A program made the translations under genes and the position numbers. 64,000 bases of DNA, taken from the NCBI RefSeq assembly GCF_010728925.1, contig NZ_AP022608.1:1612001-1676000 (forward strand), read 5' to 3'. The notes beneath the pieces are model-generated. The model was not told the origin of the DNA, did no database searches, and saw nothing but the letters and a program-made list of their open reading frames with translations. Origin of the DNA: Mycolicibacterium gadium (GTDB lineage: Bacteria; Actinomycetota; Actinomycetes; Mycobacteriales; Mycobacteriaceae). Below are positions 62,351 to 64,000 of the stretch, one piece after another (within the stretch, counting starts at the first letter, position 1; every line of letters begins with the position of its first letter).

Positions 62351-63601
62351 TCACACAACCTCCACACGGACCTCGACAGGAACACTGTTCCAGCCCCACT
62401 GGAAGCTGGACGGCGGGCGCGTAGCGCCCTCACTGATGATGCGCCAGTCCGGCACCCGTTTCAGCCATTCAGTCACCATGATCGCGATTTCGAGACGGGC
62501 GAGGTGCACACCGAGGCAGAAGTGCTGTCCGCGGCCGAACGCCAGCAGGCGCTCGATCCGGCGATCCCAGATGAACTCGTCGGGCTCGGGGTACTCGCGC
62601 TCGTCGCGACCGGCCGATGCGAGCAGCGTGACGACCCGCTGGCCCGGAATCATCGTCGTCCCGTGCATGGTGAACGGCTTGCGCAGGGTCCGGGCGAACC
62701 ATTGTGCGGGCGCGCAGTAGCGGATCATCTCCTCTCGCGCGACGGGGACGTTTGCGTCGAGATCCGCACGTACGGCGGTCAACTGGTCTGGGCGGCGCCC
62801 CAGTTCCCAGAGGCCGTGCGCGACGATCTTCGGTACGGTCTCCGTGCCGCCGATGAAGACGCCGAGCATCTGCACGGCGGCCTCCGTGTCAGACAGCGCC
62901 GAACCGTCCGGCAGGCGGTAGCCGATGAGATTGTCGGCGATCGGCAACTCGGGACCGTCGCCGGCACGCCTGCGCTCGATGATCGGCACCAGGTACTCCA
63001 GGTAGCCGGGCCGCGCGTTGGCCACCTCCACCCCGCTGCCCGGCTGGGCCAGGCTTCCGGCGTTGACGGTCCCCAACACATCGGCTGCCAGATCGGTGGG
63101 GAGGCCGACCAATTCGCAGACCACCGATGCCGCGACGATGCCGCCGTAGTCCTGGGTCAGGTCGAAGGTGCCGCGCGGCAGCAATTCGTCGAGCCGCTCG
63201 TTGGCCAGGACGCGGATTCGGTCTGCCAGTGCTGCAACGGATTTTGGCCGGAACGGACCCGATGTGCAGCGGCGGACGGAATCGTAGATCGGCGCGTCGA
63301 AGTTCGCGTGGAACGGCAGCGGATGTAGCGGCGGATCGGGCACCGGGCCGTCGTTGCGCGTCGCCAGAACCGTTGCCGCGGGCAACGTTCCCTCCGAGGC
63401 GACGAACGTCCCGTCGTCGATCGCCAGCACCTGCCAGATGTCGTCGAAGCGCGACAGCGCGTAGGTGTCCCACTTGTCGACGTAGTACACGGGATACTCG
63501 TCGCGCAGGACGCGGTAGTACGGCAGCGGGTCGGCCATCACCGCGGGGTCGAACGGATCGTAGAAGAAGTTTTTCATCGGCTGCATCACTTGGAAATTCA
63601 T
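62351..63601 (-). CDS. Cytochrome P450 of the BVMO operon
   Basis: 416 residues from ATG 63601, which overlaps the upstream stop (ATGA); a longer frame to 63835 lies inside that gene. I-helix FIGGTETVPKIVAHGLWEL (G-G-x-E-T), E-x-x-R in EEMIRYCAPAQWFART, heme Cys in LLAFGRGQHFCLGVHLARLE. Probable first oxidation of the operon's substrate; electron partners not seen in the window. Confidence 0.9.
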   Translation of the reverse strand: MNFQVMQPMKNFFYDPFDPAVMADPLPYYRVLRDEYPVYYVDKWDTYALSRFDDIWQVLAIDDGTFVASEGTLPAATVLATRNDGPVPDPPLHPLPFHANFDAPIYDSVRRCTSGPFRPKSVAALADRIRVLANERLDELLPRGTFDLTQDYGGIVAASVVCELVGLPTDLAADVLGTVNAGSLAQPGSGVEVANARPGYLEYLVPIIERRRAGDGPELPIADNLIGYRLPDGSALSDTEAAVQMLGVFIGGTETVPKIVAHGLWELGRRPDQLTAVRADLDANVPVAREEMIRYCAPAQWFARTLRKPFTMHGTTMIPGQRVVTLLASAGRDEREYPEPDEFIWDRRIERLLAFGRGQHFCLGVHLARLEIAIMVTEWLKRVPDWRIISEGATRPPSSFQWGWNSVPVEVRVEVV

Positions 63602-64000
63602 TGCAGCGGCGACGGGGGCAGCGCCTGCAGAATCGAGTCCTCCCAACCGTCGCGCAGCGCGGGCGCGACGCTCATCCACGTGACGATCTCGGCGGGCGGG
63701 CTGTCCTTCCACGACGGGTAATGGTTCTCGAAGCAGTCCCAGTCGCCGTCCAACGCCCAGTAGTGGATGACCTCGTTGAATCTGAACGTTGTGATGAACG
63801 ATCCGAGCCATCGCTTTCCGGTGGCTTCCGACCACGGCACGTAGAGGCGCTCGAGTTCGCGGATGTAGTCGTCCTGCCGTCCCGGCTTGGTCTGCATGAT
63901 CTCCTGGATCACCAGACCAGCCGAGAATTTCGACTCCGTCAGCGCAGCGAGTGGCCTGTTGAACTTCCCGGCGTACATGATGCGGCCCTCACCGGACGCT
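63598..64000 (-). CDS. Hypothetical protein, first visible gene of the BVMO operon (5' end outside window)
   Basis: At least 134 residues without a stop up to the window edge; an internal ATG at 63978 would give 126 residues but the open frame continues upstream, so the start is probably outside. Visible text: SAGLVIQEIMQTKPGRQDDYIRELERLYVPWSEATGKRWLGSFITTFRFNEVIHYWALDGDWDCFENHYPSW resembles a NIPSNAP/EthD-type dimeric alpha-beta barrel. Such small barrels accompany P450 and monooxygenase clusters. Function unknown. Confidence 0.65.
   Translation of the reverse strand, partial: ASGEGRIMYAGKFNRPLAALTESKFSAGLVIQEIMQTKPGRQDDYIRELERLYVPWSEATGKRWLGSFITTFRFNEVIHYWALDGDWDCFENHYPSWKDSPPAEIVTWMSVAPALRDGWEDSILQALPPSPLQ

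Noticed and set aside
1..64000. CRISPR arrays, tRNA, rRNA, prophage or integrative-element ends
   Set aside because: No regularly spaced repeats, tRNA-like cloverleaf, rRNA sequence, integrase or phage structural gene was noticed in reading; only the single IS5-family element is mobile DNA.

Overview
The window is high-GC actinobacterial DNA, most likely from an environmental, rapidly growing mycobacterium (Mycobacterium sensu lato / Mycolicibacterium). The main reason is gene order. The order SDR - aldC - glutamine amidotransferase - glnA4 - mapB - PBP lipoprotein - GNAT - ispG - rip1 - dxr - mpt83 - dipZ - mpt70 follows M. tuberculosis Rv2857c to Rv2875, with extra blocks inserted. Wax-ester synthase/DGAT, several F420-type LLM oxidoreductases, FadE5-like and GAP-family proteins, and many GTG starts with 1-4 base overlaps fit the same lineage. 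No rRNA, tRNA or CRISPR array was seen.

Layout. 1-2500: a cobalt (ECF/CbiMNQO-type) importer on the minus strand behind an ArsR/SmtB-like operator. 2500-7020: a methyltransferase, a small secreted protein and a coupled ArsR-SARP regulator pair. 7080-13900: a minus-strand operon glnA4 - gamma-glutamyl hydrolase - aldehyde dehydrogenase - SDR - GntR, divergent from an ethanolamine-type permease; together they suggest gamma-glutamylation catabolism of an amine, probably ethanolamine. 14065-17630: a two-gene osmoprotectant (N-acetylglutaminylglutamine amide) operon. 17630-21340: a hydrolase-like protein without a nucleophile, a lipoprotein, cobQ and mapB. 21378-26270: an accessory block with an IS5-family element inserted in the stop codon of a TetR gene, then DUF1214, sulfotransferase and DUF1707 genes. 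26324-33406: a PBP lipoprotein, two GNATs (one with a GyrA-like coil), ispG, rip1 and dxr. 33594-36767: mpt83-dipZ-mpt70, with SigK-like promoters before mpt83 and before mpt70. 36831-38650: a SigI-like ECF sigma factor facing a truncated NmrA-like gene across a symmetric divergent promoter.

From 38660 on the window is mostly accessory metabolism: LLM enzyme, photolyase, SDR, wax synthase, DUF427, FadE5-like dehydrogenase, then two catabolic operons. The first (48111-52897) is TetR-controlled by twin palindromes and encodes extradiol dioxygenase, FAH-type hydrolase, FAD monooxygenase and P450, which reads as a ring-hydroxylation and ring-cleavage route. The second (57477-64000, minus strand, genes overlapping by 1-4 bases or separated by a few) encodes P450, medium-chain dehydrogenase, HpcH-type aldolase, SDR, Baeyer-Villiger monooxygenase and alpha/beta hydrolase, the sequence of activities expected for oxidising a cyclic compound through a ketone and lactone.

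Regulatory DNA is unusually legible. There are palindromes or conserved promoter motifs in front of cbiM, the permease, two TetR genes, sigI, fadE5, a hypothetical gene, WS/DGAT and an acyl-CoA dehydrogenase. These sites, the two catabolic operons and the GyrA-like GNAT are the most useful leads.
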